64,000 bases of DNA from Thiodiazotropha sp040506705 (GCA_040506705.1 JBEVWG010000035.1:62001-126000), one strand, 5' to 3'; shown: positions 34,640 through 44,682, counted from the stretch's first letter. Notes: generated by a model from the sequence alone, not told the origin. Translations and numbers: made by a program.

Positions 34640-36722
34640 TCAAGCAGACCTGTTATTCGAACTAGGTACAGAAGAGCTTCCTCCCAAAGCACTGAAACGC
34701 CTGAGTCAATCTTTTACTGAGACCTTTATAGCTGGTCTCAATCAGGCAAATTTAGAACATGGCAAAGTTGAAAGTTTTGCCTCACCGAGACGCCTGGCAC
34801 TGCTAGTAAGTGAATGCTCACTACGCCAGCCCGACAGTGAAATGGAGAGACGTGGTCCGGCTATTAAAGCTGCATTTGATGACGCAGGTAATCCAACCAA
34901 GGCTGCAGAAGGTTTTGCCAGATCCTGCCAGACAACCGTGGATCAACTGCAACGACTTAAAACAGATAAAGGCGAGTGGTTGACCTACAAATTGGCCACA
35001 AAAGGTAAATCAGCTGAAGAGCTGTTACCTGATATTGCCACTCAAGCGCTCAACAAGTTGCCAATCCCCAAACGAATGCGTTGGGGTGCCTCAGAAGCAC
35101 AATTTGTACGCCCTGTGCACTGGCTGGTATTTCTTCTCGGAGAAAAGGTCGTTCCATGCACACTTTTGGATGCAGAATCTGATCGCTTGACCTATGGCCA
35201 CCGTTTTCACCACCCAGGCGCCATCACCCTATACAATCCTCAGGATTACGCTTCAGTCCTACAGGATCTGGGCTATGTAATTGCCAGCTTTGAAGAGCGC
35301 AGATCTAAAATTGCTGAATCTGTGCAGAGCAGTGCAGCTGCCTTGGGAGGTAGTGCCGACCTGGATCCTGATCTGTTGGACGAGGTGACTGCACTCAACG
35401 AGTGGCCGGTTCCTGTTTCAGCCAGTTTTGAAGAGCGTTTTCTTGAAGTACCCCAGGAAGCACTGGTCGCTACCATGAAGGGTAACCAGAAGTACTTTCC
35501 TCTATTCACCGCCGAAGGCAAGTTGATGAACCACTTCATCACCATCGCCAATATCAGTAGTCCCCAACCGGAACTGATCCGTGAGGGCAATGAAAGAGTG
35601 ATCAGGCCCCGCTTGGCTGATGCCATGTTCTTCTGGGAGCAGGATGGCAGGAAAAGTCTCGAAGATCGTTTGGAATCTCTGAAACAGGTGGTTTTTCAAA
35701 ATCAACTGGGCAGTATGTTCGACAAATCCCAACGGGTTGCTAATCTGGCAAAAACCATTGCTACTCAAATTGGTGGCGATGCAGATCTTGCTTATCGAGC
35801 GGGCCTGCTCAGTCGCTGTGACCTTACCACCGATATGGTCTATGAATTTCCCGAGATGCAGGGGATCATGGGGCGCTATCAGGCAAAAAGAGACAATGAA
35901 TCTGATGAGCTGGCTCAGGCACTGGATGAATTCTATATGCCAAGATTTTCCGGTGATCAGCTACCGAAAACTACCACCGGCATCGCCATCTCTTTAGCAG
36001 AGAAACTCGACACCCTGATCGGTATATTTGGCATAGGTCAGCGACCTACCGGTGATAAGGACCCCTTTGCACTAAGGCGTTCTGCTCTAGGTGCTTTGCG
36101 TATAATACGTGAGCACTCACTTACATTAAACCTACCGGAACTACTTGAGTCAGTAGTAAGTTCTCTTGCTGGAAGTCTGACTGAAGAGAAGATAGCTGAA
36201 TCAGTCTACCACTTTATGCTGGATCGCCTGAAAGGTATCTATACCGATCTTGGCGTCACTCTTGATCTGTTTCAGTCAGTAGCCGATGTGACACCTGAAA
36301 CCCTTGCTGATTTTGACCGACGTATATGGGCCATGCAGGCATTCTGCAAACTTCCTGAAGCAGAGAGCCTTTCAGCAGCAAACAAGCGCATTCGCAACAT
36401 CCTTAAAAAGAGCAGTGAGGAACTTACAGAATCTGCTGATCCAGCCCTCTATCAAGACCAGGCCGAGCGCCTTCTTGCCGAGAAAATGGATGAACTGGCG
36501 CCTATGGTACAACCTCTGTTTGAACAGGGAGAGTATGCAAAAGGCCTGCAAATTCTGGCCGGTCTGAAAGAACCTATCGACAATTTCTTCGACCAGGTGA
36601 TGGTCATGACCGATGATCAATCGCTCAGAACCAACCGGCTCTCCCTACTCGCTCAACTTGAACGTCTGTTCCTCTCTGTTGCTGATATCACCCGTCTACA
36701 GATAGAGGAACAACAGACATGA
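34632..36722 (+). CDS. glyS: glycyl-tRNA synthetase beta subunit
   Basis: A 696-residue beta subunit (E. coli 689) involved in tRNA recognition. The start is ATG 34632, inside the end of glyQ (GAGGCTGCTAATGG context), giving the conserved LLFELGTEELPPKAL; the frame is open 18 codons upstream in glyQ without conservation. A DALR-type anticodon-binding region lies at the C terminus and HD-like residues in the middle. Its stop overlaps the next start (ATGA). Confidence 0.97.
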   Translation: MADQADLLFELGTEELPPKALKRLSQSFTETFIAGLNQANLEHGKVESFASPRRLALLVSECSLRQPDSEMERRGPAIKAAFDDAGNPTKAAEGFARSCQTTVDQLQRLKTDKGEWLTYKLATKGKSAEELLPDIATQALNKLPIPKRMRWGASEAQFVRPVHWLVFLLGEKVVPCTLLDAESDRLTYGHRFHHPGAITLYNPQDYASVLQDLGYVIASFEERRSKIAESVQSSAAALGGSADLDPDLLDEVTALNEWPVPVSASFEERFLEVPQEALVATMKGNQKYFPLFTAEGKLMNHFITIANISSPQPELIREGNERVIRPRLADAMFFWEQDGRKSLEDRLESLKQVVFQNQLGSMFDKSQRVANLAKTIATQIGGDADLAYRAGLLSRCDLTTDMVYEFPEMQGIMGRYQAKRDNESDELAQALDEFYMPRFSGDQLPKTTTGIAISLAEKLDTLIGIFGIGQRPTGDKDPFALRRSALGALRIIREHSLTLNLPELLESVVSSLAGSLTEEKIAESVYHFMLDRLKGIYTDLGVTLDLFQSVADVTPETLADFDRRIWAMQAFCKLPEAESLSAANKRIRNILKKSSEELTESADPALYQDQAERLLAEKMDELAPMVQPLFEQGEYAKGLQILAGLKEPIDNFFDQVMVMTDDQSLRTNRLSLLAQLERLFLSVADITRLQIEEQQT

Positions 36723-37054
36723 GCAAAGACTCCTACGAACAGATGCTAACTGCGGTTCAATCCTTTCATGACAAACACCGTTTTCGCGAAACCGGTGGTG
36801 AAGAGATGACCTACCGGGTTGCATTAATGGCTGAAGAGTTAGGCGAAATCTCATCATGTGTCACCAAAGGAAAATCCAAACAGGCTCTTGCTGAAGAGGT
36901 GGCTGATCTACTGATACTGGTGATGGGCACTGCAATAGCCCAGGACTTCGATCTCAATCAAGCCTTCTGGGAGAAGATGCAAAAACTCGATAAGAGAGAT
37001 TCAAGAATGGTCAACGGCCGAATACGTGTCTCCGAATTCAGAGATGTAGACTGA
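36719..37054 (+). CDS. MazG-like nucleotide pyrophosphohydrolase
   Basis: A 111-residue small all-alpha NTP pyrophosphohydrolase. The metal-binding motif is split over two helices as EELGEI and EEVADLLILV, as in MazG/dUTPase-like (DUF550) proteins. It starts four bases inside the end of glyS (ATGA) and is followed closely by gmhB. The substrate may be a damaged or modified nucleotide; this is not determined. Confidence 0.85.
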   Translation: MSKDSYEQMLTAVQSFHDKHRFRETGGEEMTYRVALMAEELGEISSCVTKGKSKQALAEEVADLLILVMGTAIAQDFDLNQAFWEKMQKLDKRDSRMVNGRIRVSEFRDVD

Positions 37055-37071
37055 AAGTAAGTACTCACTTA

Positions 37072-37623
37072 ATGAAATTAATAATCCTCGACAGGGATGG
37101 TGTAATCAACAAGGATTCTGACAGCTATATCAAGCACCCCGACGAGTGGCATCCAATCGAAGGTAGTCTTGAGGCGATCGCTCGACTCAGCCGTGCCGGC
37201 TACCGGATTTTCGTTGCAACCAACCAGTCTGGGCTGGCACGAGGCTTGTTCAATATAGAGGCCTTGAATGCGATTCATCGAAAAATGTTCGATGCAGTTC
37301 AACAGGTCGGCGGTCATATTGAGGGCATACTCTTTTGTCCCCATGGTCCAGATGATAACTGTAGCTGCCGCAAGCCAAATCCTGGACTATTCAAAGCCAT
37401 TGAAGAGCGGACTCATACTGTACTGGAGAATATACCAGTTGTTGGTGATTCACTTAGAGATCTTCAGGCAGCAGTAGAAGTAAAAGCTCAACCGATTCTT
37501 GTTCGCAGTGGCAATGGTGAGAAGACACTAACTCAGCTAAGCGGTCTCCTTGCAGATATTCCTGTTTATGATGATCTCTACTCTTTTTCAGTGAAACTTA
37601 TCAAAGAAAGTGAGCATAAATGA
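37072..37623 (+). CDS. gmhB: D-glycero-beta-D-manno-heptose 1,7-bisphosphate 7-phosphatase
   Basis: A 183-residue HAD-superfamily phosphatase that makes heptose-1-phosphate for lipopolysaccharide core. Motif I is LDRDGVIN, motif II VATNQSG, the zinc site CPHGPDDNCSCRKP and motif IV GDSLRD. It sits between the MazG-like gene and plsC, all overlapping or closely spaced, the usual glyQS-gmhB-plsC-gyrB neighbourhood. Confidence 0.96.
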   Translation: MKLIILDRDGVINKDSDSYIKHPDEWHPIEGSLEAIARLSRAGYRIFVATNQSGLARGLFNIEALNAIHRKMFDAVQQVGGHIEGILFCPHGPDDNCSCRKPNPGLFKAIEERTHTVLENIPVVGDSLRDLQAAVEVKAQPILVRSGNGEKTLTQLSGLLADIPVYDDLYSFSVKLIKESEHK

Positions 37624-38342
37624 TTCTTCTTCGTTCAATTCTCTTTTTCACTTTTCTGGTCATCAATACAATATTGATCGCAGGATTGGGTAGTCTCTTA
37701 GGATGGGTGCTCCCCAGCAAACAGATACATCTTTTCGATACTACATGGAGCCGTATCAATCTCTGGGCACTCAAATTCTTTTGTGGGTTAACTTATAAAA
37801 TAAAGGGACTGGAAAACTTACCCAAAGAGAACTGCATCATTTTTGCCAAGCATCAGTCAGCCTGGGAGACCATAGCGCTAGTCAGCCTGATACCTGGTCC
37901 AAAGTCCTGGGTTCTGAAACGAGAGCTGCTCTACGTGCCTTTCTTCGGCTGGATAATGGTTCACTTCAGACCTATTGCGATTGATAGAAAATCGGGCCGC
38001 AAAGCTGTAGAACAGATCATCGAACAGGGCATTGAACGACTCAAATCTGGCAACCATGTGATTGTCTTTCCGGAGGGAACAAGAGTCGCTCCTGGAACCC
38101 GTAAACGTTATGGAATTGGTGGCGCAATTTTGGCAGAGAAGTCTGAATATCCAGTTATGCCTGTGGCTCATAATGCTGGCGTATTTTGGCGACGTCGGGA
38201 TATTCGCAAATACCCTGGTGTAATAGATGTCTCGATCGGACCAATGATCGAATCTACCGGTAAAACTGCCTCAGAAATCAACCAGATTGCTGAGGAGTGG
38301 ATCGAGACAGAAGTAGAAAATTTACCCAGTGATAGAGGCTGA
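37620..38342 (+). CDS. plsC: 1-acyl-sn-glycerol-3-phosphate acyltransferase
   Basis: A 240-residue inner-membrane enzyme that makes phosphatidic acid for phospholipids. An N-terminal hydrophobic helix anchors it. The catalytic block is HQSAWE (the HX4D motif with Glu in place of Asp, a variant seen in gammaproteobacterial and neisserial PlsC), followed by PIAIDR and FPEGTR. It overlaps gmhB by four bases (ATGA). A hairpin (38334-38363) overlaps its stop and precedes the convergent gyrB. Confidence 0.92.
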   Translation: MILLRSILFFTFLVINTILIAGLGSLLGWVLPSKQIHLFDTTWSRINLWALKFFCGLTYKIKGLENLPKENCIIFAKHQSAWETIALVSLIPGPKSWVLKRELLYVPFFGWIMVHFRPIAIDRKSGRKAVEQIIEQGIERLKSGNHVIVFPEGTRVAPGTRKRYGIGGAILAEKSEYPVMPVAHNAGVFWRRRDIRKYPGVIDVSIGPMIESTGKTASEINQIAEEWIETEVENLPSDRG

Positions 38343-38363
38343 AATATCTATAAACCAGCCTCT
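38334..38363. repeat. inverted repeat at the end of plsC
   Basis: Perfect eight-base arms AGAGGCTG and CAGCCTCT separated by 14 bases, spanning the plsC stop codon. No T-run follows, so terminator activity between the convergent plsC and gyrB is only possible. Confidence 0.35.
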
Positions 38364-38407
38364 GAAAGGTAAGTGTGTACTTACTAACTTAATTCAGATC
38401 AGATAGC

Positions 38408-40813
38408 TTATACATCCAGATTTTCAACAGTCAGAGCATGAGTTTCTATAAAATCGCGGCGTGGTTCTACCTGATCACCCATAAGCGTAGCGAAGATCTG
38501 ATCTGCTGCGACTGCATCCTCAATGCTGACTTGCAGAAGACGACGTGATTCAGCGTTCATCGTTGTCTCCCAAAGCTGTTCAGGATTCATCTCACCCAAG
38601 CCTTTGTAACGTTGCACGTGCTGACCACGCTTTGCATCATCCATAAGCCAATTCAGGGCCTGCTTGAAACTAGCGACTGGCTGCTCCTTTTCGCCTCTTT
38701 TTATAACAGCATCATCACTCAACAAGCCATTGAGCTGTGTCCCTAACTCGACAATCTTTCTATATTCAACGCTGTTGAAAAAATCGAAGGGAATAAAGTG
38801 TTCATTTCCGATGCCATGAACTTTTCTAACCAAAAGCAAACCAGCATCATCGCCATCAGCTTCATCAATCTTTTGCAAAGTGCATGACTCAGAAATACCA
38901 AGATCGGTATTTAATCTTCCTTCAAGTTCTTTGATCCAGGCATCGATCTCTTTTTGCTCTTCAATCATCTTCTCTTCAAGCTTTGGCATATAGATCAGCT
39001 TTTCGAGTAGATCAGCATCATAACGTAGTGAAAGACGGTTAATACTTGCCATAACCACCAAGAAGGATCTTGCCATATTCTCAAGGCTCTCACCTGATAG
39101 AGGTGGTGCACCTGTTGTTACAATCAATGCTGCATTATCGAGTGCTGATTGAAGAAAGTAGTTATTCAGATCCTGATCATCTTTCAAATACTGTTCTTGT
39201 TTACCCTTCTTAATTTTATAAAGAGGTGGCTGAGCAATATAGACATGACCGCGATCGATCAGCTCAGGCATCTGACGATAGAAAAAGGTAAGCAGTAGAG
39301 TTCTGATATGAGCACCATCCACATCAGCATCAGTCATGATGATAATGCGATGATAGCGCAACTTATCCGGATTGAACTCTTCTCTACCAATGCCACAACC
39401 CAACGCAGTAATCAAGGTGCCTACTTCTGCAGAAGATAGCATCTTATCGAAACGCGCCTTTTCGACATTCAGTATTTTACCCTTCAGAGGAAGAATAGCC
39501 TGAAACTTCCTATCCCTGCCCTGCTTTGCAGATCCACCGGCAGAATCACCCTCCACCAAGTAGAGTTCAGATAAAGCGGGATCCTTCTCTTGGCAATCAG
39601 CCAACTTACCAGGTAAACCTGCTATATCCAGTGCACCCTTTCTGCGGGTCATCTCCCTTGCCTTACGAGCAGCTTCCCGGGCACGAGCCGCATCTATCAT
39701 TTTCCCAGCGATACTCTTTGCTTCGCCAGGGTTTTCCAGAAGGAAATCACTCAGATTATCAGCAAGTAGATTTTCTACGACACCTTTAACTTCTGAAGAG
39801 ACAAGTTTATCTTTTGTTTGCGATGAAAATTTTGGATCTGGCACCTTTACCGACAATACTGCGGTCAAACCCTCACGAGCATCATCACCTGATGTATTTA
39901 CTTTCTGTTTCTTAGAGAGACCGGACTGCTCTATATATTGATTCAATGTTCTAGTGAGTGCAGCTCGAAAGCCCGCAAGGTGGGTACCACCGTCACGCTG
40001 AGGAATATTATTGGTGTAGCAGAAAATGCTCTCTTGATAAGACTCATTCCACTGCATAGCAATCTCGACAACAATGTCGTTCCGCTCATCTGAAAAGCTG
40101 AAAACCTGCTCATGCAGTGGTGACTTATTTCGATTCAGATGCTCTACAAAGGCAAGTATTCCACCAATATATTCGAAAACGTCCTCCCTTCCAGTAGCCT
40201 CTTCTTTCAGATGAATTTTAATACCTGAATTAAGGAAAGAGAGTTCACGTAACCTTTTTGCCAAAATATCGTAGTGGAACTCGATATTACTGAAGGTACC
40301 GCTGCTCGGAAAGAATGTCACACTGGTACCACTCTTCTCTGTTACACCTGTCTCCTTCAAATCAGATACAGGAACACCATGCTGATAGGTTTGCTCCCAA
40401 ACCTTTCCCTGGCGCCTGATCTTTAACTTCAGCTCTTCTGAAAGCGCATTAACAACAGATACTCCAACGCCGTGCAGTCCGCCAGATACCTTATAGGAGT
40501 TATCATCAAATTTACCCCCAGCATGCAGCACCGTCATAATGACCTCTGCAGCTGATCTTTTTTCCTCTGGATGCTCATCAACAGGAATACCGCGACCATT
40601 ATCACTAACAGTCACTCGTTGATCAGAGTGGATTGTCACTTTGATTTCGTTACAGTATCCTGCGAGTGCCTCATCAATTGAGTTATCGACAACTTCGAAT
40701 ACCATATGGTGAAGACCTGTACCATCATCCGTGTCACCGATGTACATACCAGGACGCTTTCTTACCGCATCCAAACCCTTCAACACTTTTATATTCGAGG
40801 AATCGTAAGTCAT
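38408..40813 (-). CDS. gyrB: DNA gyrase subunit B
   Basis: An 801-residue ATPase subunit of DNA gyrase that introduces negative supercoils with GyrA. It has the GHKL ATP site (EVVDNSIDEALAG; LHGVGVSVVNALS), the transducer domain and the TOPRIM domain (EGDSAGGSAKQ; DADVDGAHIRTLLL). At the C terminus QRYKGLGEMNPEQLWETTM interacts with GyrA. It ends the dnaA-dnaN-recF-gyrB series on the minus strand. ParE-type toxins as encoded at 7110 can target gyrase, though no link is shown. Confidence 0.98.
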   Translation of the reverse strand: MTYDSSNIKVLKGLDAVRKRPGMYIGDTDDGTGLHHMVFEVVDNSIDEALAGYCNEIKVTIHSDQRVTVSDNGRGIPVDEHPEEKRSAAEVIMTVLHAGGKFDDNSYKVSGGLHGVGVSVVNALSEELKLKIRRQGKVWEQTYQHGVPVSDLKETGVTEKSGTSVTFFPSSGTFSNIEFHYDILAKRLRELSFLNSGIKIHLKEEATGREDVFEYIGGILAFVEHLNRNKSPLHEQVFSFSDERNDIVVEIAMQWNESYQESIFCYTNNIPQRDGGTHLAGFRAALTRTLNQYIEQSGLSKKQKVNTSGDDAREGLTAVLSVKVPDPKFSSQTKDKLVSSEVKGVVENLLADNLSDFLLENPGEAKSIAGKMIDAARAREAARKAREMTRRKGALDIAGLPGKLADCQEKDPALSELYLVEGDSAGGSAKQGRDRKFQAILPLKGKILNVEKARFDKMLSSAEVGTLITALGCGIGREEFNPDKLRYHRIIIMTDADVDGAHIRTLLLTFFYRQMPELIDRGHVYIAQPPLYKIKKGKQEQYLKDDQDLNNYFLQSALDNAALIVTTGAPPLSGESLENMARSFLVVMASINRLSLRYDADLLEKLIYMPKLEEKMIEEQKEIDAWIKELEGRLNTDLGISESCTLQKIDEADGDDAGLLLVRKVHGIGNEHFIPFDFFNSVEYRKIVELGTQLNGLLSDDAVIKRGEKEQPVASFKQALNWLMDDAKRGQHVQRYKGLGEMNPEQLWETTMNAESRRLLQVSIEDAVAADQIFATLMGDQVEPRRDFIETHALTVENLDV

Positions 40814-40890
40814 TAATTATTCCGTAGAGAAAACCCATGTAGATGATAATCCGTTATTATACCTACACTTTCAGTCGATACACGACTCAT

Positions 40891-41961
40891 TTAGCATTCT
40901 TTGATAATTCCATGTTCCACGTGGAACATACCAATCTCCTCACGCTTGAAGAATTTGGCATTTTCTTTAGTCAAGGAAGTTATAAAGGTCTGTACATTGA
41001 GATCAGATATCTGATTTTGAACCTGTTCGTAGTGATCTCTATCAAGCTCTGACTGAAAATCGTCGACAAGAATGATTGGAGACTCTTTTTTGTCTCTCTT
41101 CAGTAGCATTGTTTGAGCAAGCATCATATTCAAGGCGAGTATTTTATTCTGTCCTCTTGAAAAAAAGTTCTTAGTTAATCTATCTTCAACAGTAATCTTA
41201 ATATCTAGTCTATGTGGTCCAGGGGTTGTGAAACCTCTTTCCAAATCAGAGTTGGTCTGATCTTCTAGGGCCTGTAAAAGTGAAAGCCCTTTTTTCCAAC
41301 CATTTTGCATCTCGAGTCTGTATTGACTTCCTAAACTCTGATTTTCTGAAAGTTCGTTTAAACAATTATTCCATTTTTTTAGATAGCTCTTCTGGAGTTG
41401 GTTTAGCTCCTCACCAATTACAGCCAGCTGTTTTGTCCAAATGGGGAGTTCTTTTCTATTTTTTCTTAGTGCACTATTCCTTTGGTCTATAGTTTTTTTA
41501 TAGCGTAGTGCCATTTCTCCATATGATTGTTCCACGTGGAACAATCCCCAGTTTAAAAGTTTTCTTCTATGGGCAGGCCCCTCTTCTACAATGCGCTGTA
41601 TGTTTGGAGTAATAATAGTTAGTGGGATGGTGCTGGCTAGATCTGAAAGACGAATAATTTTTTTTCCATCTTTTCGAACTGTTGTTTTCTCTTTTTTCTT
41701 ACTTAGCCCGATTCTATTCAGTGATGAGTCATCTCTGATGATTTCGGAATAGATTATGAGTTCTGACTCATTTTCTGAAATAAGATTTCTATTTTGGCTT
41801 TGTCGGAATGATTTTGCTCTTGCGAGTAGATAGATTGATTCGAGGAGGGTTGTTTTACCTGCGCCGTTCTTACCAAGAATTATGTTTACTTTTGGTTTGG
41901 GGAAAATCTCCGCACTTTTTATGTTGCGGAGATTTTGAATCTTTAGTTTGAGCAGGTGCAA
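40891..41961 (-). CDS. recF: DNA replication and repair protein RecF
   Basis: A 356-residue SMC-like ATPase that loads RecA at gaps. Walker A is GKNGAGKTTLL (30-37 and following), the signature and Walker B region IILVDDFQSELD near residue 295. Two perfect parS sites lie inside the coding sequence; both are read in the frame giving the peptide FHVE, one near residue 142 and one near the C terminus. The last residues beyond the second site vary among species. Between dnaN and gyrB. Confidence 0.96.
   Translation of the reverse strand: MHLLKLKIQNLRNIKSAEIFPKPKVNIILGKNGAGKTTLLESIYLLARAKSFRQSQNRNLISENESELIIYSEIIRDDSSLNRIGLSKKKEKTTVRKDGKKIIRLSDLASTIPLTIITPNIQRIVEEGPAHRRKLLNWGLFHVEQSYGEMALRYKKTIDQRNSALRKNRKELPIWTKQLAVIGEELNQLQKSYLKKWNNCLNELSENQSLGSQYRLEMQNGWKKGLSLLQALEDQTNSDLERGFTTPGPHRLDIKITVEDRLTKNFFSRGQNKILALNMMLAQTMLLKRDKKESPIILVDDFQSELDRDHYEQVQNQISDLNVQTFITSLTKENAKFFKREEIGMFHVEHGIIKEC
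40913..40928. promoter_or_regulatory. parS site 1 (ParB centromere)
   Basis: TGTTCCACGTGGAACA is a perfect 16-bp palindrome and a perfect match to the canonical chromosomal parS sequence bound by ParB/Spo0J. It lies in the 3' end of recF, about 16 kb from the parAB genes. Confidence 0.93.
41528..41543. promoter_or_regulatory. parS site 2 (ParB centromere)
   Basis: A second perfect TGTTCCACGTGGAACA, in the middle of recF, 615 bp from parS site 1. Together they should nucleate a ParB-DNA complex next to the origin. Confidence 0.93.
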
Positions 41962-42009
41962 TTTTTAATGCAGTGTGTCGCTGATCTTTAGTATTTGTAT
42001 AACTGTTTA

Positions 42010-43110
42010 CTAAATTCTCATGGGCATTACGACGTATTTACTATCCTTGTTATTTTTACCGTAGATCAGTGCACTGCTGTTTGTATCTTTTAGCTCTATG
42101 ATGATGGTCTCTTCCTTAATAGCAGATATGGCATCAAGAAGGTATCCAACATTAAAACCTATCTTCAGCTCATCTCCCTGGTAAGTTACCTCAAGCTCTT
42201 CTTCAGACTCCTCCTGTTCAGGATTATGGGCCTGCAGTTCGAGTAAATTTGGTTTTAGATGAAAGCGTATGCCACGATACTTTTCATTCGATAGAATTGA
42301 AGCTCTTGTCAGTGACTGTTTAATCGTGCTCTTTTCAGCTTCAACTTCTTTGTCAGAACCAGAAGGCATTACACGTTGGTATTCAGGAAATCGCCCATCT
42401 ATTAATTTTGATGTAAAAACGGTTTGTTCAAAGAGTACTTTAATGTAACTGTTGCTTAGCTCAACTTTGATCTCATCTTCGCTGTCACTTAATAGACGAC
42501 TCAGTTCGATAACTGCTTTACGAGGCAGAATAACTTGTAGATTGATTTGTTCCTCAATCGCTTTGAGTGACTGACTCATTGCCAGGCGATGCCCATCAGT
42601 GGCTACTGTTCTGATATCACCCCCGGATAATTCGAGTAACATCCCGTTTAGGTAGTAGCGAACATCCTGCTGTGCCATAGCAAATTGAGTGTTTTCAATG
42701 AGTGTATTTAGAATTGACTCTTTTATCGAAAAAACTGAACTACTGGGTGTTGGCTCTATTACCGGGTAGTCGCGAGCTGGTAACACACTAAGAGAAAATC
42801 TACTTCTACCTGATTGTAACTTTACCTTATCGTCAGATACATCCAGTGTGATGGGAGCGGACTCTGGAAGCGCCTTACAGATGTCGAGTAGCTTTCTGGC
42901 AGGTATTGTGAAGTCAGTATCGCCCTCACACTCAGCTTCTGTTTGAGTTTTGAGTTCCACTTCCAGATCAGTTGCAGTGAGATTTAACTGACCGTTGTTA
43001 GCGTTTACAAGAATATTTGCCAGTATTGGAAGTGTTTGTCTTCGTTCTACAACGCCAGCTATCTTCTGTAGTGGTGCAAGCAAGTTGTCCCGATCGGTGC
43101 TAATTTTCAT
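42010..43110 (-). CDS. dnaN: DNA polymerase III beta sliding clamp
   Basis: The ring-shaped processivity clamp (366 residues from ATG 43110, peptide MKISTDRDNLLAPL). A GTG three codons upstream is possible but the ATG fits the family. Typical clamp sequences include RRQTLPILANILV and VATDGHRLAMS, ending VVMPMRI. It lies between dnaA and recF on the minus strand, in the standard order. Confidence 0.97.
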   Translation of the reverse strand: MKISTDRDNLLAPLQKIAGVVERRQTLPILANILVNANNGQLNLTATDLEVELKTQTEAECEGDTDFTIPARKLLDICKALPESAPITLDVSDDKVKLQSGRSRFSLSVLPARDYPVIEPTPSSSVFSIKESILNTLIENTQFAMAQQDVRYYLNGMLLELSGGDIRTVATDGHRLAMSQSLKAIEEQINLQVILPRKAVIELSRLLSDSEDEIKVELSNSYIKVLFEQTVFTSKLIDGRFPEYQRVMPSGSDKEVEAEKSTIKQSLTRASILSNEKYRGIRFHLKPNLLELQAHNPEQEESEEELEVTYQGDELKIGFNVGYLLDAISAIKEETIIIELKDTNSSALIYGKNNKDSKYVVMPMRI

Positions 43111-43338
43111 GTTATCCACTCAGCATCTTATTAATTATCTTTTAAGATATATAGACCTGTTATTATTATTAGGCCTGTTGACATCTTGATTGATTGTTTC
43201 TATCATATTGATTTATATGAATATTTTCATGTTTTTTCATATGTATCAGCCTACTCTAATCCTGCTGAATAAGTGTTGATGGTTTGTGGATAAGTTTGGA
43301 TTTTTATATTAGCTGATTTTCTTAACATTTTATCCACA
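43111..43338. other. dnaA-dnaN intergenic region, candidate oriC
   Basis: A strongly AT-rich 228-bp region with two perfect DnaA boxes (TTATCCACA): one on the minus strand at 43285-43293, one on the plus strand at 43330-43338, plus a near match TTATCCACT at 43112-43120. The stretch 43190-43260 is nearly all A/T and could be the unwinding element. The dnaN promoter should also be here. Gammaproteobacterial origins can also sit on the dnaA-rpmH side (see 44683-44940), so placement is a candidate. Confidence 0.6.
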
Positions 43339-44682
43339 TTAACTACTTAGGGTTCTTAACAGATTGGAATAGTCTTCTGATATTCTCGGATCACTCTCTC
43401 TTAACTCTTTAACCTTGCGATTTGCATGTATGACTGTGGTGTGATCTCTGCCACCAAATGCAGTGCCTATTTCAGGGAGACTGTGATTGGTCAACTCTTT
43501 TGCCAGGGTCATCGCTATTTGTCGTGGTCGTGCGATAGAACGGCTTCGCTTGGAAGAGACTAAATCTGATGTTCTGATCTGAAAATACTCTGCAACAGTC
43601 TTTTGAATATTCTCAATAGTTACCTGCTTGTCATGAGCAGCTAACATATCGCGAAGTGCATTTTTTGCAAAATCGAGATTGATGTCTCGACCGGTGAAGG
43701 TGGAGTTTGCGATGACGCGTCTCAATGCACCTTCGAGTTCTCTAATGTTTGATCTGATGCGCTTGCCCATAAAGAAAGCAACTTCGGTGGGTAATTCAGC
43801 ATTCAGCTGTAGTGCCTTGCTTTGCAGTATTGCAACTCTTGTTTCCAGATCAGGGGGTTCTATTGCTACGGTGAGACCCCATCCAAATCTTGATTTCAGG
43901 CGCTCTTCCAGTCCGGTAACCTCTTTTGGAAATCGATCACTGGAAAGGATAATCTGCTGCTGTGACTCAAAAAGCGCATTGAAGGTGTGAAAAAACTCCT
44001 CCTGTGAGCGCTCTTTGCCAGCAAAAAACTGAATATCATCGATAAGCAGCGCATTTACAGAACGGTATTTCTTTTTGAATTGATCAATGGTGTTGTGTTG
44101 TAGTGCTTTTACCATTTCAGCGACAAATCGTTCTGAGTGGAGATAGATGACCCTGGCCTGAGGGTCCCTCTTCAGCATCATGTTGCCCACTGCATGCATC
44201 AAATGGGTTTTACCCAATCCTACCCCACCATATATAAAGAGCGGGTTGTAAGCCTTGCCAGGATTTTCACCAATCTGCATGGAGGCGGCCCTGGCAATCT
44301 GATTGGACTTACCTTCGACAAAAGTATCAAAAATAAAACTTTGATTGAGATTGCTTTGAATGGGTGAGGTATTGTCACGCCTGGAGGTTACTGTAATAGG
44401 TTGGGGTGGTGGAATAGGTTGCTTTTTCTGAGGGCGGGACTTAGAACCGATTTCTACTAGGATCTTGGGCGCTTCTCCATTACAGACGATATTGAGATGA
44501 TTCTGTATGACATCCAGGTAGTGGTTACGTACCCAGTCAAGAACAAATCTGTTTGGTGCGAGGAGTCTAAGAAGCTGAGGCTCTTCGATGATTTGCAGTG
44601 GCCGAATCCAAGTGTTGTATTGCTGTGGTGAGAGTACTTGCTCCAGGTGCTCAGTGCAGCGGTGCCAAAGGTCCAATTTCAC
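43339..44682 (-). CDS. dnaA: chromosomal replication initiator DnaA
   Basis: A 447-residue AAA+ initiator that binds DnaA boxes and opens the origin. Domain I begins LWHRCTEHLEQVLSPQQYNTWIRPL, domain III has Walker A GGVGLGKTHLMHAVGN and Walker B LLIDDIQF, and domain IV ends with the DNA-binding signature FGGRDHTTVIHANRK. A perfect DnaA box starts immediately beyond its stop. It is divergent from rpmH. Confidence 0.98.
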   Translation of the reverse strand: MKLDLWHRCTEHLEQVLSPQQYNTWIRPLQIIEEPQLLRLLAPNRFVLDWVRNHYLDVIQNHLNIVCNGEAPKILVEIGSKSRPQKKQPIPPPQPITVTSRRDNTSPIQSNLNQSFIFDTFVEGKSNQIARAASMQIGENPGKAYNPLFIYGGVGLGKTHLMHAVGNMMLKRDPQARVIYLHSERFVAEMVKALQHNTIDQFKKKYRSVNALLIDDIQFFAGKERSQEEFFHTFNALFESQQQIILSSDRFPKEVTGLEERLKSRFGWGLTVAIEPPDLETRVAILQSKALQLNAELPTEVAFFMGKRIRSNIRELEGALRRVIANSTFTGRDINLDFAKNALRDMLAAHDKQVTIENIQKTVAEYFQIRTSDLVSSKRSRSIARPRQIAMTLAKELTNHSLPEIGTAFGGRDHTTVIHANRKVKELRESDPRISEDYSNLLRTLSS

